Shown here in pieces: positions 1-15,235 of a stretch of 64,000 bases of DNA; the stretch's first letter is position 1, and each line of letters starts with the position of its first letter. The translations under genes and the position numbers were made by a program. The stretch is taken from positions 34,621,044 to 34,685,043 of the forward strand of contig NC_134649.1 of assembly GCF_030463565.1 (NCBI RefSeq), read 5' to 3'. The stretch comes from Pelecanus crispus. Taxonomy: Eukaryota; Chordata; Aves; Pelecaniformes; Pelecanidae. The notes under the pieces were generated by a model. The model did not search any database and was not told the origin of the DNA. It saw only the letters and a list, made by a program, of their open reading frames with translations.

Positions 1-3893
<3,893 letters not shown>

Positions 3894-6800
3894 GGCGGGG
3901 AGGCAGCTGGGCTCGCTGCAGGGTCTCCTCGGGCTCTGCAAGAAGGGGGCAATTGGGGGTCCAGCTCTGGGCAGGAGTTCCTACAGGTCCCTCATCGACT
4001 GCAGATGCCAGAGTCAGGCTCAGCACCAGTGCCGGTGGCACTGCAGGGACAGGCACCCAGGGATGACGGGGATGCCCGGCCGGGCATTGCCGTGGCTGGA
4101 CTTCTCCCTTCCACCTGCTCAGCACACAACACCCCGCGGAGCTCGCCCCAGCTCTGACAGCCCCGCGAGGGTCCCCAGTGGGGACTGTCCCCTTGCTCGG
4201 CCATCTGTCCCACAGCCCACCCCGCGGGGCTGCTCCCCTGTCCACAGCACAGCACCAGCCCCGGAGCCTCTGTCCACGACGCCTGCCCACCTCCACTCCC
4301 GTGCCCGCAGCTCTCCGCTCCGTGCCTCAGTTTCCCCTCCCAGAGACGGGTGCCAACAGGCAAGTGAGGGCGTTTCGGAGGGCAGCTGGGGACGGTGCAG
4401 GGAGCTCAGGGACCCCCCAGCCACCACCGTTACGTAAAGCCTGCGGCGCTGCCCAGCGCGAAGGGCTCGCCCGCATCCCGCCGCCCGGGGCCGGCGCTGC
4501 CAGGGTGCCAAGGCAGGGGGCTCAGGGGCACGTCAGGGCCGGACAAACGGAGCAGGAAAGAGCGCGGGGCCAGGAGACAGCTCCTTGGCAGGGGAAGGCG
4601 GCCGGGCTGCCGAGAGCAGGACGCCTTGGCACGCCACACAAAGCCGCCTCTGTGCGAGCCCCGGCCCTCCCCACCCTGCTGGGAAACGGCACAGGGTGGC
4701 TTTCTGGGGCAGGCTGGCAGCCGGGGCAGGGTCCCCCACCACCCCCCACCGACCTAGGGGGCTGGGGTCCTCCCCGGATGGCCGGGGGTCTCCACCTCAG
4801 GGCCACAGGACAATGCCACCCGACCCGAGGCGAGGGCTGGCCGGCACGCGGTGCGGTCCCCGACCCCGGCAGGATGTTGCTGCCCCGTCACCCCAGTGCC
4901 CGGGGTCCCTGCGGGGGAAGGAGGGGGACGTGCCAGCCTTTGTGCTCCCAGGGGATCGGTGGCCCCGGGGACCAGGCAAGCCTTCCCATTGCACCACCGG
5001 GGTAGGGAGACACTGGGGACAGCAGCCCCCCCGGCATGCAGGGCAAGGATGCCAGGGCGGGGCGCGGGGTGCCAGCACCTCTGCGCTCCTGAGCCGCTGC
5101 CCTGCCCGTCCCGGCCACTGAGGAGACCTGGCAGGGTCATCCCAGGCCACACGCCGGCTACCAGCAGCGCCGGGGGGGCCAAGCCCCTAAGGCTGGCCCG
5201 GGGTGGGGAGCTGCGGCACCCAGCCTGGCGGGGAAACTGAGGCAGGGCACAGGCCAGCAGGGACCAGAGCGGGGAGGCTCAGCCATGCGGGGGAAGAGAA
5301 GGAAGAGCAGGGCAGGCGCTGGGCGATGATTTATCCCCTCCACTAGGCCTCCGCCTGGCCCGGATCCAGGCACGAACAAGGCTGCCAGCACGTCCAAAAG
5401 CCGCCGTTAACTCTGCGCCTTCCCGCCGACGCAGGCGGGCATCGCCGAACCCGCCGCTCCCAGTACCAGGCTTGAGGGGAGCCGCCAGATCCCCAGTGCT
5501 CCATCACCTCCCCAAAACCCCCCAGCGTTGCCAGGCTGCTCGCAGGCAGGGCTCCACTGCATCCCACCGGCAGTGGGCAGGAGCTGTCCCGCTCCCCCTG
5601 CCCGCTCCCCCGCGGGCGCCGGGGAGGCTGGGCGCTCTCCTCTGCAGCCCCTTTCTTCTCCCAGGTTATAATTACACCTCGTCGGGCGGCTCAGGAAATA
5701 CCAGCCTCTTCCCCCAAGCGCCTCTTGGAATAGCAAGCGGCACGGCCAGGCTCATTTCGCATGCACCGGGCTTAGCACCACCACCCAGACGCTTCCTCCT
5801 GCCGGGCAGCGCTGGCACAGCCCTGGCACAGCCCTGGCACAGCCCTGGCACCGCTCGCTGCCACCTCCATGGCTGGCCCCGGCCTTTGCCCCTCAGCCAG
5901 GGTCTCCCGGTGGTGGTGGCTGGGGAAGGGGGGGAGACGAAAGGGGGAGGGAACACGAGACGCTTCGATCGGGCAGAGCGTGCCCTGCCTGCCGCTGTTT
6001 GCCTTGCGATAAGGCTGGGCAGAACAGCAAATACATGGAGCGGCGGATGGCCCTGGGGGGTGGCGTGGGTCCCCCCCAGGCCTGGGGGCGGTGGGTTCAC
6101 CCCTGGCGCTGTGTGCCCACCTCAGTTGGGGACCCTCCGCTCTGGGCAAAGAGCATCTCCCCAGGGATCTCTTCCCGTTGCGTGCGGGCCGTGAGAGCCC
6201 CAGCCCACCACAGGGCTGCCGTGCCACCACACAGATGGGATCCTGCCGTCCGCACTGCTGCGCTGGGCAGCCCTCGTGCCGCCCGGCATCGTCCCCCCCC
6301 GCCAGCTGCCAGCCCCAGCGCCCACTCGCCCACCCTGATGGCGTGGGCACGGCGACGTGCATGGGCGCAGAACCCCCCCCCCGCTGTGGCACCCAGGGCC
6401 ATGTCCCTGGGGGTGCTGAGCCAGCTGCACTGATTTCCCGGTGTGTGCCTCTCCACTGCCTGCCAGCTCTGGGTGACAAGGACAGCGACAGCCCCGCTGG
6501 ACCGAGACCTCCCACCTCTCCCTACCCAGCCCTGGCTCTGCCATGAGCTGCTCCTGCTGTCCCACTGCTTAGTGACACCGGGGACATCGTCCACTCCACC
6601 AACCCTCCAGCGTGGCCAGGCAGCCCGAGCCAGGCCCCGGGTGCCGTCCTGCAGCCCCCCCGCGGGGAATGCCGAGCTGTATGCGTGGGGCCGCACGTAC
6701 CCTCCCCGCCGGCCACGTCTGCGCGCGAGGGGAGGCTACGTTTGGTCTCGCACGCCGCATCCTGACCAGCATAGATGCCTGCCCCCTGCCTTGCCGGGAT

Positions 6801-9800
6801 GGGGACACATGTGTGGGGCAGCAGGGCTGCCATATCCCTTCCCTGCCCTGGCAGACAGGCAGCTCTGCGCTCGCCGCACCCCCCTGCCAGCCTTTCCTGG
6901 GGGCTGGGGCACCTCTGCAGGGGATGCGGTCCTGGAAGGGGCTGCATCTCACTGCTTGACACTTCGCTTCTACCCGGACTTTATTTAAAAGGTGGAAAAT
7001 CCTAGCTGAGAGCAAGGCACAGGTGGGAGCAGGGGGGCCGGGGCAGGGGACCTCTGTTGACAATGCCAGTGGAACATGTTGGATGGGGGGCCCGTGGCAC
7101 CCAGCAGTGTGGAGAGGAGGGTGCGTATCACCCTGGGAAAGTCCGGCCCTTGCGCTGCGCCCATTCCCCCAGTCAAGCCTCGGCACGGCACAGTCCCTGC
7201 CAGGGCACGCCATGCTGGTGGGAGTACGGCACATAGGGGGACCAGCAGCTACTGCCTGCCAGCCCAGGGTGCGATGACCCACTGTGTCCCCACAGCCCAT
7301 GGGACCTGTCCGTGGGCACCCACTGCTCTCACCCGTGGGGGATGAAGGAGGCAGGTCTCCCTGGAAGCGGGTGGGTGCTCCCCCGGGGCCAGGGACCCCC
7401 GCAGGGCAGAGACACCCCCCTCCCCATCTCCTCTCCTTCTGCAGATGGATCCCAGCTAATCCGCCCCAGCTGGGGCCGCGGGACTATTCTGGGTGGTAAT
7501 CCGGCTTTAGCCCCAAGCCTGCCACAGCTGCCGGCCTGCGTGCTCATAGCCAGGTACTCCGCTGCCGCTGGTGTGTGCCGGGGGGCCGAGAGCACGGCTG
7601 CCCTGTCTGTGCCTGCCTGCCCAGGCAGCTGTTCAGGTTTCAGCGGAGCCAGGCACACAGCAGTCTCATGTTCCCTGCGGCTGCGCCAGTGTCAGAGCCC
7701 TCCCAGAGACAGGCAGCGTGGGCAAGGGGGCAGCGATGCCAGCCGTGTTCCCCCACTGCCATCAGCCCCCAGCCCTGGGGTTACCCTTGGCACCGCTGCT
7801 GGGCACGGGGTGACCCCCAGCCCGGGGTCCCCACTCAGCCCCCAGCACCGCCGTGGGCACAGGGGTGTGCGACCATGCAGGCAGAGCTGGGGCAACAGCC
7901 CGAACCTCGGGGGTCCCTGGGCATCACCCCCCCAGGGAGGCTGGCCCAGCAGGGCAGGCACACGCTGCAGGTCCCAGCACGAGCTGGGCAGCGTTGCTCA
8001 CTGCTCCTGGGCTCACCTAGCCCCAGGGTGACCTGGGCTTTCAGCCCCAAATACCGCACCATGGCTCAGCCTCAAGCCAGGCAATACCACTGGCGCTCTG
8101 GCAAGGGCAGAATTGGCAGCGGCAGGTGGTTGAAGCTGCTGTCCCGACTAGCAGGGCTCCAGCAGCACTGATACCTGCCCTGGCAGCTCCAGGTTGTCCC
8201 TGTCACACTGTGCGGGGAGCGGTATCCACTTGGGGTCTTCCCTTGAAGAGCACAAGTGGTACCTGCGTCCTCGGGGATGGCTCTGCCCGTGCCAGTGACT
8301 GGGCTGGCTCATGGCCACCAGCCCAGCACCATCCCGCAACAATGGACTTGCTGGGGTCTGGGACACATGGAGGAGAGCAAAGCCACTGCAGGGAAAGGGG
8401 TGGTGGAACCAGACATCAGAGCGGGGGGCATGGGGAGGGTTTTCCAGTGCTGCAGCCACGGCATGGCTCTGCCATGGCAATCCCCGGCCAGCCGCACACC
8501 CTACGGGGCCACGGGGGGGAGCGAGGGGCTGCAGCGTGGGTACCAGCCACCACCATCGCGCCAGGTCCTCCCACATCCAAGCACCAGTACAGAGGCGAGC
8601 TGGGAAGAGCGGTGGGAAAACTGAGGCCAGGCAAGGAGAGCCGTGCCCAGCACCAGGACAGCCCGCGCTGCCACTGACGCAACCCTGTGTGGAAGGAAGG
8701 GGTTGAGCCCGTGGTGGGACAAGTTGGGCAGCAGAGGCAGCTGGCAGCACGGGGATGGGGACAGGGTGGGCACAGCACGAGGCCAGTGGCACCCAGTGTG
8801 GCTCTGGAGAAGGCTGGGTGAGTCGGCAGCTTGAGCCCAAAGCATGTCAGCCGGCTCTAGGCTCAACTTTGGGTTTGCTTAAACTTAAAGCCAACACACT
8901 GCCTGTCAGGAGCTCAGGGCCACCCGGGGAGGACAGTGGCGCAGATGGTGGCACTGCAGGGAATGACGGGCAGGTAACGCCTGAAAAAAAAAACGTTAGG
9001 TTCTCCATCGCACCTCTGGAGACGCATTTCGCCTTGGAAGTGAGATATTTTCCAGGAGTTCCCACTCCCTAAAACACACCTGGCCTTGGCGGGACGACAC
9101 TGAGGGGTCGATGGCAAAAAATCCAAGCTGCCATTTGCTGCAGGCAGTGCCAGGGACACCGGGAGGGACCAGCCTCAGCTGCAGCCTCATGTGCCTCCCG
9201 ATACCTTGACACCCACAGCACAGCACCCCATCCCAAACGGGGGCAACAACCTGCCAAGCCCCGGGGACCACCGTTGCTCCCAGCCCTGCTGCTCTCACCA
9301 TTGGGCGATCCCACCAGCCTGGCACGTCCTCCCTGGCCTGGGGACAGCGGGGCCACACTGGCTGTCCCCCCACCGGCACGGGGGACCCAGCCAGCCCCAG
9401 ACCTGCGTCAGTGGCTGGGGAGGCACGTGGCAGTCGAGACCCACGCGGCAAGGAGGGCCAGGGGCACGGGGGGGCCTGTCCCGTCCCCAACCCACCTCTG
9501 TTTTCTCAAGGGCTGCATTTCCAAAGGAGCCCGTGGGATCCCGCTCCTTCCCTCCATCCCCACGCGCCAAGGAAAATAGGCTCTGCCGGTGCCTGTTTGT
9601 TTGCCGTGGCTGCGGCTCCGGCGTGTGATTACAGCTGCAGCGCGGCCGGGCGCTGCGGGGCCCTTTGTGCCTTGGCCAGGCTCCCCCACAGTGCCGGCAC
9701 CCCCCCAGGCCAGCCAGGGTGCCCCCGCTGCCCCCCAGCATCCCTGGCCACTGGAGCCAGGTCATGCCAGCGCTCGGTCCCCAGGGCACAGGGCAGCGTT

Positions 9801-11065
9801 CGCAGGGCACAGACAGCTTTCTCTGGGGTGCCCCCACGAAGCCGGGGGGTGAACGCGTGCTGGTGGCCAGCAGCAAGGACCGGGTAGGTCTAACGCCTCA
9901 GCTTGGGCTGGATCCAAATGCCAGTGGAAAATTCCCCGTCTCCTCCACGGCGGCGGCTCAGCACCGCCGTGCCCTCTGCAGCCAGCTGTGGCTCAGCCCC
10001 AAGCCAGGGCTCTGCCTCCCCTCCATCCCACCTGCCAGGGACTTGCCAGGTCCCCTGGCTCACCCGTGCCACCACAGAGCCAGCCACTGGCACGGGGAGC
10101 CCACGGCCAGTAGCCACCTGCCGTGCCTCAGTTTCCCCTTGGGGAAGGTTTCTCTCCTTTGAGAGATTTGTGAGCTACCCCGGGCAGAGCAGGCCACTGT
10201 GCTGGCTGACACGGGACACGCACGGCCAGCAGGAACGCAATGTGCCGCCTGCCTTTCCATACCGCCGTCCCAGCCAGCCAGGCTCTATAAATACCCCGGC
10301 CTGGGGAAGCATCAGACGCACGGCCAAGCCGAGCCCTGGCAGCGGCCGTGGCAGCCAGCATCGCTCTCCCCAGCCGTGCCCCCCGCTGCACACCGCTCCT
10401 TGCCCCAGCACCCTGACACCCGATCCTGGCCGCGACTGCTTCCAGCCTTAAAAAACTTATGTAGCTCCCACAGGCAATTAAAAATTAAAGCAGAAAAAAG
10501 GGAAAGAAGGGCGGTTTAGGGGCTGGTGTTACTATCAGCAAAGTACCCCCCCCAGCGCCATGCCGCAGGCAGGAGCTTTGCCTGGGCGTTAGGGTGAAAA
10601 GGCGGCAAGGCAGGGCTCTGCCTTCCCTCTGCCCTCGCAGGATTTGTTATCCACCCGTGGGAGGGTTTCAGCAGCTGGAGAGGGAAGTGGCAGGAGAAAA
10701 GCAAAGCAAACAGCCCCGGGGCGCTGCCACCTGCCAGGGCTGCCGGACCCCGGAGCCTTGCCCCGGTGCTGCCGGGGGGCAGCGGGGGGAGTTGTCCGGC
10801 TCCAGCGAGGAGGAGGAGGAAGAGGAGGAGAGCAGGGGATTGCGGGGAGCGCCGGGCTGCGGGAGGAGAGCGGGGCCGGCCAGGGAGTGAAGGGAGATGG
10901 ATCGGGGGGGCGGGGGGGGGGGGGGACGGTTAGGATGGGGGGGGGCACTAAGGGGCGGCGAGGGGTGCAAGCCCTCGGCAGCCTTCGGCCACAGGGTTTC
11001 CCGAAGGAGAAGGCAAAAAGCACGGGGGCGCCTGCAACCGGGGAGACGACTAGGGGGGAACTTAC
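3894..11065 (-). other. SLC38A3: SLC38A3 5'UTR remainder and long first intron
   Basis: Bases 3894-3935 complete the 5'UTR part of the first coding exon. From 3936 to about 11065 I see no conserved coding exon on either strand. The many open frames are overlapping GC-rich shadows without splice support. A plus-strand TATA-like box lies at 10286-10293, and AT-richer patches occur near 5660-5700 and 8980-9060. The right boundary is inferred from the donor of the putative untranslated exon (GGCAG followed by GTAAGT on the minus strand at 11061-11066). Confidence 0.5.
10286..10293 (+). promoter_or_regulatory. Isolated TATA box (TATAAATA) on plus strand
   Basis: A perfect TATAAATA lies in GC-rich flanks (GGCTC before it, CCCCGGCC after it), about 0.8 kb from the SLC38A3 CpG island and pointing away from it into SLC38A3 intron 1. 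No open frame, exon or donor downstream is convincing. It could serve an antisense noncoding transcript or be chance. Confidence 0.25.
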
Positions 11066-11260
11066 CTGCCCCCCTCTCCGGCGGTGCCTCTGCTGCGGGC
11101 TGGGGCGAGCAGCCCCCGCTGGCCAGCCCCGCGGTGCTGCGGATTAGAGACTATCCTGCGGCCGTAATCCCGGCGGAGCCGGAGATTAAACCGGAGCCGG
11201 GCCCGCCCCCAGCGCGGCGGCTCCCAATCCCCGGGCCGCCGGAGCAGCGTTAGGGGCAGC
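11066..11260 (-). promoter_or_regulatory. SLC38A3: Putative untranslated first exon and CpG-island promoter of SLC38A3
   Basis: On the minus strand a strong donor (GGCAG/GTAAGT) at 11066/11065 ends a GC-rich stretch inside a CpG island of roughly 10.77-11.33 kb. No TATA box is evident. It is the nearest good donor upstream of the 3935 acceptor, so I infer it is the noncoding first exon. The transcription start is not determined. Homopolymer G runs at 10905-10925 make the local sequence less certain. Confidence 0.4.
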
Positions 11261-11329
11261 ACCGGGGAGGGACCGGCCGCGGCGGGGGGGGGCACCCGGC
11301 CCCGCCTCGCCCGCCGCCCCATCAGGCTA

Positions 11330-11590
11330 CCGCCGTCCCTCCGGGCACGGCCGCCCCGCCGGGCACTGGTGCCCCACTGGGCATGGCCACCCCCCGGGCA
11401 CCACCCACCCACCGGGCATCGCTGTCCCGCCGAGCATGGCCACCCCACTGGGCATCGGTGCCTGACTGAGCATCCCCACCCCACCAGGCATGGCCACCCC
11501 ACCAGGTGTCAGTGCCCCACTGGGCACCTGCGCCCCACCTTGGCATCGCCACCCCACCTTGGCATCACCACCCCACCAGGCATCGCTACC
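11330..11590. repeat. Imperfect tandem array of about 21-bp units
   Basis: Units of the type 'gccaccccaccaggcat' repeat roughly twelve times just outside the SLC38A3 CpG island. They give a glycine/tryptophan-rich open frame on minus and a histidine/proline-rich one on plus that are not genes. Confidence 0.65.
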
Positions 11591-12354
11591 CAGAGCACCC
11601 ACAGACTGCTGCTGGAGGCCAGCAGCCGGCACTCAAAGCAACAGAGCTGTCACAGTTGTTCTAATGTAACCTGAGGGGATAAATCCGGCAGGCGTCAAGC
11701 GCGGGCACTGGGCCTTCTCCCCTCTTAGCGAGGGGCAGAGTCACCCAACAGCAGGGGAAGGTCCTCCCCAGCTTCCCCCGCAGACAGCTTCTCTCCCCAG
11801 CCTGGGAAGCTCAAGCCCAGCTGGCTGCCCTGCTCAGGGGTGCCTGCTGCCCCTGCAGTGGCTGCCCCAGCACCTCCAAACACCAGGAGCAAACAAACTG
11901 TGTGGGATCATCCCAACGTGACCCAGAGTGGGGGGGGACACTCCAGTCCCCTCCTCCGGTCTCCATCAAACTTCCGTGCTTGAGCTGAAACACCTCTTTT
12001 TTCATGGAGACCAAATTTTGGGGTCTATCCCCACAGAAGTACACCAAAGAGAAAACTTCTTCTCCCAAGAGCATCCCATGCGCTGCAGGGAGAGCCAGGA
12101 GCTCCTGGCCAGCCACCAGCCATGTCCCCACAGGTTCTCTGCCCCTTCCAAAGGGCTGTCACCCGCAAACCGCCTCCTGCCCTGCTCAGCAGGGCACCCT
12201 CCTCCTCTGCCCTGCCTAGCTTTTACTGCAGAGGAAAATCTTTGGGGTCCACGCCACAGCAAGGCAGAGGCTCAATGCACCCAACCTCCCCACGCAGAGC
12301 AGCGAGCCCTGCGCAGCCGCTGCACATTGGCAGGACGGCTCCGCACGTTGCTGG

Positions 12355-12645
12355 AAGGCTTTATTTGTGTTACGCATATCTTTCATAAATCCTCGGGAAG
12401 CCTCGGGTGGCCTGGGATGGAAACGACTCCGCCGGCCGGCAGCGAGCGTCGCCATCGGGCTGGGAGGAGGAAAACCTCCCCTCGCCCCGCCGGCAGCAGT
12501 GGCACCCTCTTGCCCGGCTGTCATGGGACGTTAAATATTCAGCGGCATCTCTGCCCTCGTGCTCCCTGCAATCCCACGGCTCCTGTTACTGCTGCTCTCC
12601 TTCGGCCGGAGACATCCATTAACTAATTTCTAATAACAGCAGCAT
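12355..12645. other. AT-richer island, candidate conserved noncoding element
   Basis: This stretch holds 'tttatttgtgttacgcata', TTAAATATTC and ATTAACTAATTTC, which contrasts with the very GC-rich flanks. It has no coding exon. Low-GC islands in otherwise GC-saturated avian intergenic DNA are often enhancers, but that is only an inference here. Confidence 0.25.
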
Positions 12646-14504
12646 GCGTAAGTGCTGAACCAGCGCTGGCTGGCATGCCGGGGGACCGGAGGCAGCCAGG
12701 TTTGGCAAGGTGGCGAGGGGGGAGTCGGAGGCACCCAGAGCCATGGGCATGGCTGCGCTCAAGCCATCCACTTAACCCTTCCCCTGCCCTGGCAAAGGTG
12801 GGCATCAGCCATGTGGCACCGGTGCGGAGGCGTCCCCGGGGACAGGCGGCAACGCACCTCCCCGGGGTTGTAAAGGAAGGCTGAGAGCTGCCGCCCTGTA
12901 AGCAAACACGGCAGCAGGCAGCTGGGGACGGGGACAGGCAGCGCAGCCCCATGGCATGGGGTGCAGTGCCTGCCAGCGGGGTGGGCATGCTGGGGGGCTG
13001 GGGCGTGGGCAGCGACTCAGAGCCTGCCTGCTCCTTCCCAGTTTCCAAATGCTGCCTTTCCCCTTCTCCTGTTGGCACAAATGAAGCCATGGCCCCTTTT
13101 TATCATCCCCTCTCTTGTCCTCAGGCATGTGACACCCTTCTCCATCATTTCCCCCTTTTCAGCTGGGCAGAGGAGATGCCCACACCATCCCCACCATGCC
13201 CAGTTGAAGCTTTACAGAAAAACAAAGCAGTGAGGAGCAGGGAAAGGGAGCAAAGACAACCCCAAACCTCCCAGAGCCTGGCCCAGAGGGTGCCCGCACC
13301 CCGCAGCCAGCATACAGAATCTCCAGCCCCATGCAGCCAGGCTGGCCACGCAGTGGGGAGCCAACATGGGGACCGGTCCCCTCGCTGCGGCCGGGGGCTG
13401 TCCGGGAGAGGGGTGGGCTAAGACCCTCCTCTCGGCCTCCCGAGCCCCCTGGCCGAGGGTGCTTCCCTGGCACAGCCTGGGGCAATTTCGCCACCAGCTC
13501 TGGGGGTGTCGGGCCTGTGCCTGGGCTCCAGCAGATTGCGAAACTGCAGCCGTGTGGTTTTCTCCTGCTGGCTGGAAAGTTTGACGCCGGATTCCCGGAT
13601 GTGAGGAGCCTTCAGGGGAGCGCGGCACAGCACGGCACTGCATGTCCCGCCGGCTGCATCCTGCCTCGCCGGTGGCGGGGAGCTGAGCGCTGTGCTGTGC
13701 GGGCAGCCCTCGCCTGCAGCCCACCCCTGTGCGGTTTGCCCTCTCACCAAGCCCCCCAGCCAAAACTTTCCCTATTTTTCATTCTTTGGCCATGCTCGGA
13801 GATTGAGAAGATTAAAGTGAGCCCCTAAAACCCCTCGGCCTCGAGAGAGAGGATGAGGCCGGCCAGGACCCAGCCGTGAAGGAGCGGATGCCATGCGTGG
13901 GCAGGGTGTGCTCTCCTTGTCACGCTTGGTTTCCTTGCCCGGCCTCTGCGCCTGCTGCCTGCCGCTGCCTGCTGCTGCCCGCTGTTGCCAGGGCCAAGAT
14001 GGCAGATGGCAGGAAGCTGTGGTGAAGGTAACGGTTAGATCTGCATCCAAAGCGGCGTCCCCCCCCACGCTGCCACCCCAGCCTCTTGAGCAAGAAACCT
14101 CCTGGCACTTGTCCTTGCCGGGAACACGCTGGCGGGTGCCTTTGGTCCCCGGTGCCAGCCATCCTGCAGGCATGGCCCCAGCACCCAGTGGGGGCTCTGA
14201 GACCCCCGCTGCCCCATCTCCAGGGAGCAAGTGAGGCATGGAAGGGGCCGGGAATGCCCATGGCAGGAGGAGAGGGATGCCTGCAGCTGGCAGCGCGGGA
14301 TCGGGACCCTGGGTGACACCTGCCCAAAGCCATGCCCAGGCCAGGACCCTTCCTCCCCCCAGCCACCCCCTCTGGAAAAGCCCCCCAATGTCGGCAGCGT
14401 GGCTCCTGGGCCCAGAGCTGGTGGTGGTGGGGGCAGCTCGTGCTTGACCACCTCCCTCGCCCTTGACCACCGGCTCCCTCGCGGCACACGCTGTCATGTG
14501 GCAG

Positions 14505-14660
14505 GGTACAACAACAACAAGGACTAATTGGTTAATGCGATTTCAAAACATGATTTGCAATTATAACTCGCCAGAGAGCATTCAATGATCCCGCACGCCA
14601 GGAGAGTGGGTTTTTCTCCTTCGTTTGTTCCTGGAACCTCGAAACCAATTAACTTTACAG
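14505..14660. other. AT-rich island with homeobox-type core sites, candidate enhancer
   Basis: It contains ACTAATTGGTTAATGCGATTT, ATGATTTGCAATTATAAC and CCAATTAACTTT. Several TAAT cores are packed into about 150 bases in a GC-rich desert. No coding potential was seen. A regulatory role is inferred from composition alone. Confidence 0.3.
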
Positions 14661-15144
14661 AAACCAGAAGCTAAGCGCTGCTCAGCAGACCTGAAGGGTG
14701 GGTTATCTCTGCGCTCAATCGCTTCCCTGCCAAGCGTGGCATCAGGAACCAAGGACCCGAGGACGAGCCCCGGGGTAACCCCGCTGCTTCTCGCCACAGC
14801 ACTGCAGGGTTTGGAGGGGGGTCCTGGGGCCCCCCAGGTCCTGCAGACCCCGCTGGGACACCAGTCCCACGCAGGCTCCTCCAGCTTCTAGCCATCAAGC
14901 ACCAAGTCCTCTTGGAAGCACTTGAGGGCAGGAGGATGCCCTGAGCTCTAAGAGATGGGGACAAGCTGTTCCTCTCGGCATAGGCGGACGGTCCCCTGTC
15001 ACCTCCAGAGATGCCAGCAGCAGCCCGCTCATTTCTGCCACCCAGGCAGAGCAGCCGTGTCCCCACTGTCCCTGCTGGCAACACCCACAGCACCACTGGT
15101 GCCAGGGGCTTTGCTCCCGTGGGCTTGCCATCCTGCAGCGAGGG

Positions 15145-15235
15145 CTTAAATGCCTTTAAGGCAATTAAGCAAGGACTTAGCAAGGACTTTAATGCCTTTA
15201 AATGCAACTTAAATGCCTTTAAAGCCAAAAGAGCC
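15145..15235. repeat. Short interspersed repeat of ATGCCTTTAA
   Basis: The decamer ATGCCTTTAA occurs three times within about 90 bases, with related AAGGACTT(A/T)A copies between them. This is a small AT-rich tandem patch in GC-rich intergenic DNA. It has no coding content. Confidence 0.5.
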
